From: Eubacteriales bacterium
GTDB taxonomy: Bacteria > Bacillota > Clostridia > Lachnospirales > Lachnospiraceae
Direction of reading: 5' to 3'
Assembly (NCBI GenBank): GCA_030537195.1
Contig: JAUNOK010000014.1
Location: forward strand, 1 to 64,000
DNA length: 64,000 bases
Position 1 is the stretch's first letter. Every line of letters begins with the position of its first letter. Position numbers and translations under genes: made by a program. Of this stretch, positions 63,341-64,000 are shown piece by piece. The notes beneath the pieces were generated by a model. The model did not search any database. It was not told where the DNA came from and worked only from the letters and a program-made list of their open reading frames with translations.

Positions 63341-64000
63341 TTAATCCTGTCTTAAAGGGAACATTTCCTTATATTCCTCAAAATATTTATCAAAACCAGC
63401 ACCTTTATCTTTCTTGAGATTAACAAGATATTCGTGTGTATCAAACGCATTAAGTTCTAATTCTATAATTGCCACTGCTACATTAGAACAGTGATCTGCT
63501 ATGCGTTCAAAATCTGTAAGAAGATCATTGAATATGAATCCCTGATGAAGTGTACATTCGCCCTTCTGGACACGCTTTACATGATTCATCTTCATCTCAT
63601 CGCAGTATATGTCAACAAGTTCTTCAAGAGGCTCTGTTTTATACGCATATTCAACCTTATTCTGTTCAAATGCATCAATAACATTGCCAACTATTTCTTT
63701 CATAATTGATGACATAAGTTCAATATCCTCAACAGCGTAATCAGAAAATCTTAACTTCTCATTAAATAATTCTGATGCCGCCTGTGATATATTAACCGCA
63801 TGGTCGCTCATCCTCTCGAAATCAGAAATTGTATGAAGAAGCTTTGATACTTCTTTATTCTGTCCCGGAGTAAGCTCCTGCTGTGTAATCTTAACAAGGT
63901 AAGAACCTAACTTATCCTCATATCTGTCAACCTTGTCTTCTCTTCTCTGAATCTTGTCGTATTTCTCCTGTGAAAATGTATCAAGCAGTTCCATGGAACG
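63341..64000 (-). CDS. PhoU-domain protein, C-terminal part (probably Na/phosphate cotransporter family)
   Basis: 219 codons visible; the frame is still open at the window edge, so the 5' end is missing. The visible part holds two PhoU-type three-helix repeats, with the motifs SDFERMSDHAVNISQAA and TDFERIADHCSNVAVAI, each with the E-x3-D metal-ligand pattern. This is how NptA-type sodium/phosphate cotransporters end, after a membrane domain. A stand-alone PhoU is possible but less likely, since its first residues would lie beyond 64000. Confidence 0.8.
   Translation of the reverse strand, partial: RSMELLDTFSQEKYDKIQRREDKVDRYEDKLGSYLVKITQQELTPGQNKEVSKLLHTISDFERMSDHAVNISQAASELFNEKLRFSDYAVEDIELMSSIMKEIVGNVIDAFEQNKVEYAYKTEPLEELVDIYCDEMKMNHVKRVQKGECTLHQGFIFNDLLTDFERIADHCSNVAVAIIELELNAFDTHEYLVNLKKDKGAGFDKYFEEYKEMFPLRQD

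Noticed and set aside
1-64000. Search for CRISPR arrays, tRNA genes, rRNA genes, insertion sequences and prophage genes
   Set aside because: No regularly spaced repeats, no cloverleaf sequences other than the tmRNA ends, and no transposase, integrase or phage protein motifs were recognised.

Overview
The window looks like chromosome of an AT-rich, low-GC Firmicute of the class Clostridia, most likely a Lachnospiraceae gut anaerobe of the Lachnospira/[Eubacterium] eligens type. This assignment is inference from gene content and protein style: ATP-type PEP carboxykinase, a carbohydrate-esterase-8 pectinesterase, a giant 2-hydroxyacyl-CoA dehydratase/activase fusion, a Tyr T-box, BioY with a BirA-like operator, SepF and RqcH. 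No phage, insertion sequence or CRISPR array was seen. Most genes lie on the minus strand.

Layout from low to high coordinates. 1-8.6 kb: housekeeping genes (rlmD, rpoZ, gmk, yicC-type RNase, rqcH, tyrS with its T-box leader, pyk). 8.7-14.5 kb: a rhomboid-fold membrane protein with a zinc-knuckle tail, the 1415-residue dehydratase/activase fusion and a 40-residue membrane peptide. 14.5-21 kb: the main accessory locus, a six-gene ABC transporter/lipoprotein operon beside a GHKL histidine kinase and LytTR response regulator. A terminator separates the two parts, and a direct-repeat operator of LytTR spacing precedes the ABC operon. 21-34 kb: putP, an YkuD-like protein with an altered active site, rluD-lspA, aroB, an HlyD-like/yggS/sepF cluster, coaBC-coaX and mtaB. 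34-44 kb: an HPr-like protein without the phosphorylatable histidine, then a long operon scpA-scpB-M18 peptidase-prmA-rsmE-cysteine desulfurase-thiI, then YihY and SpoIID-type proteins.

44-50 kb: a 6S RNA gene with a good promoter and terminator, pckA, a sigma-70-like protein without promoter-recognition regions, an RpiB-like isomerase, bioY and an intracellular pectinesterase. 50-55 kb: an OmpR-type two-component system, an HD-domain protein, a LUD-domain protein, a flavodoxin and tmRNA. The 3' end of tmRNA is duplicated in inverted orientation just downstream. 55-64 kb: smpB, rnr and secG, then the lower glycolytic genes gpmI, tpiA, pgk and gap, each in its own transcription unit, and the C-terminal part of a PhoU-domain protein cut by the window edge.

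Functional links: two ribosome-rescue routes are present (RqcH, and tmRNA/SmpB/RNase R). ThiI sits with the cysteine desulfurase that probably feeds it sulfur. The glycolytic genes, pyk and pckA together cover the triose-phosphate to pyruvate/oxaloacetate node, although no enolase was seen. The best candidate for an undescribed system is the 14.5-21 kb locus. Its kinase and regulator probably sense an external peptide or envelope signal and switch on a transporter with two extracytoplasmic accessory proteins; no cognate peptide gene was found.
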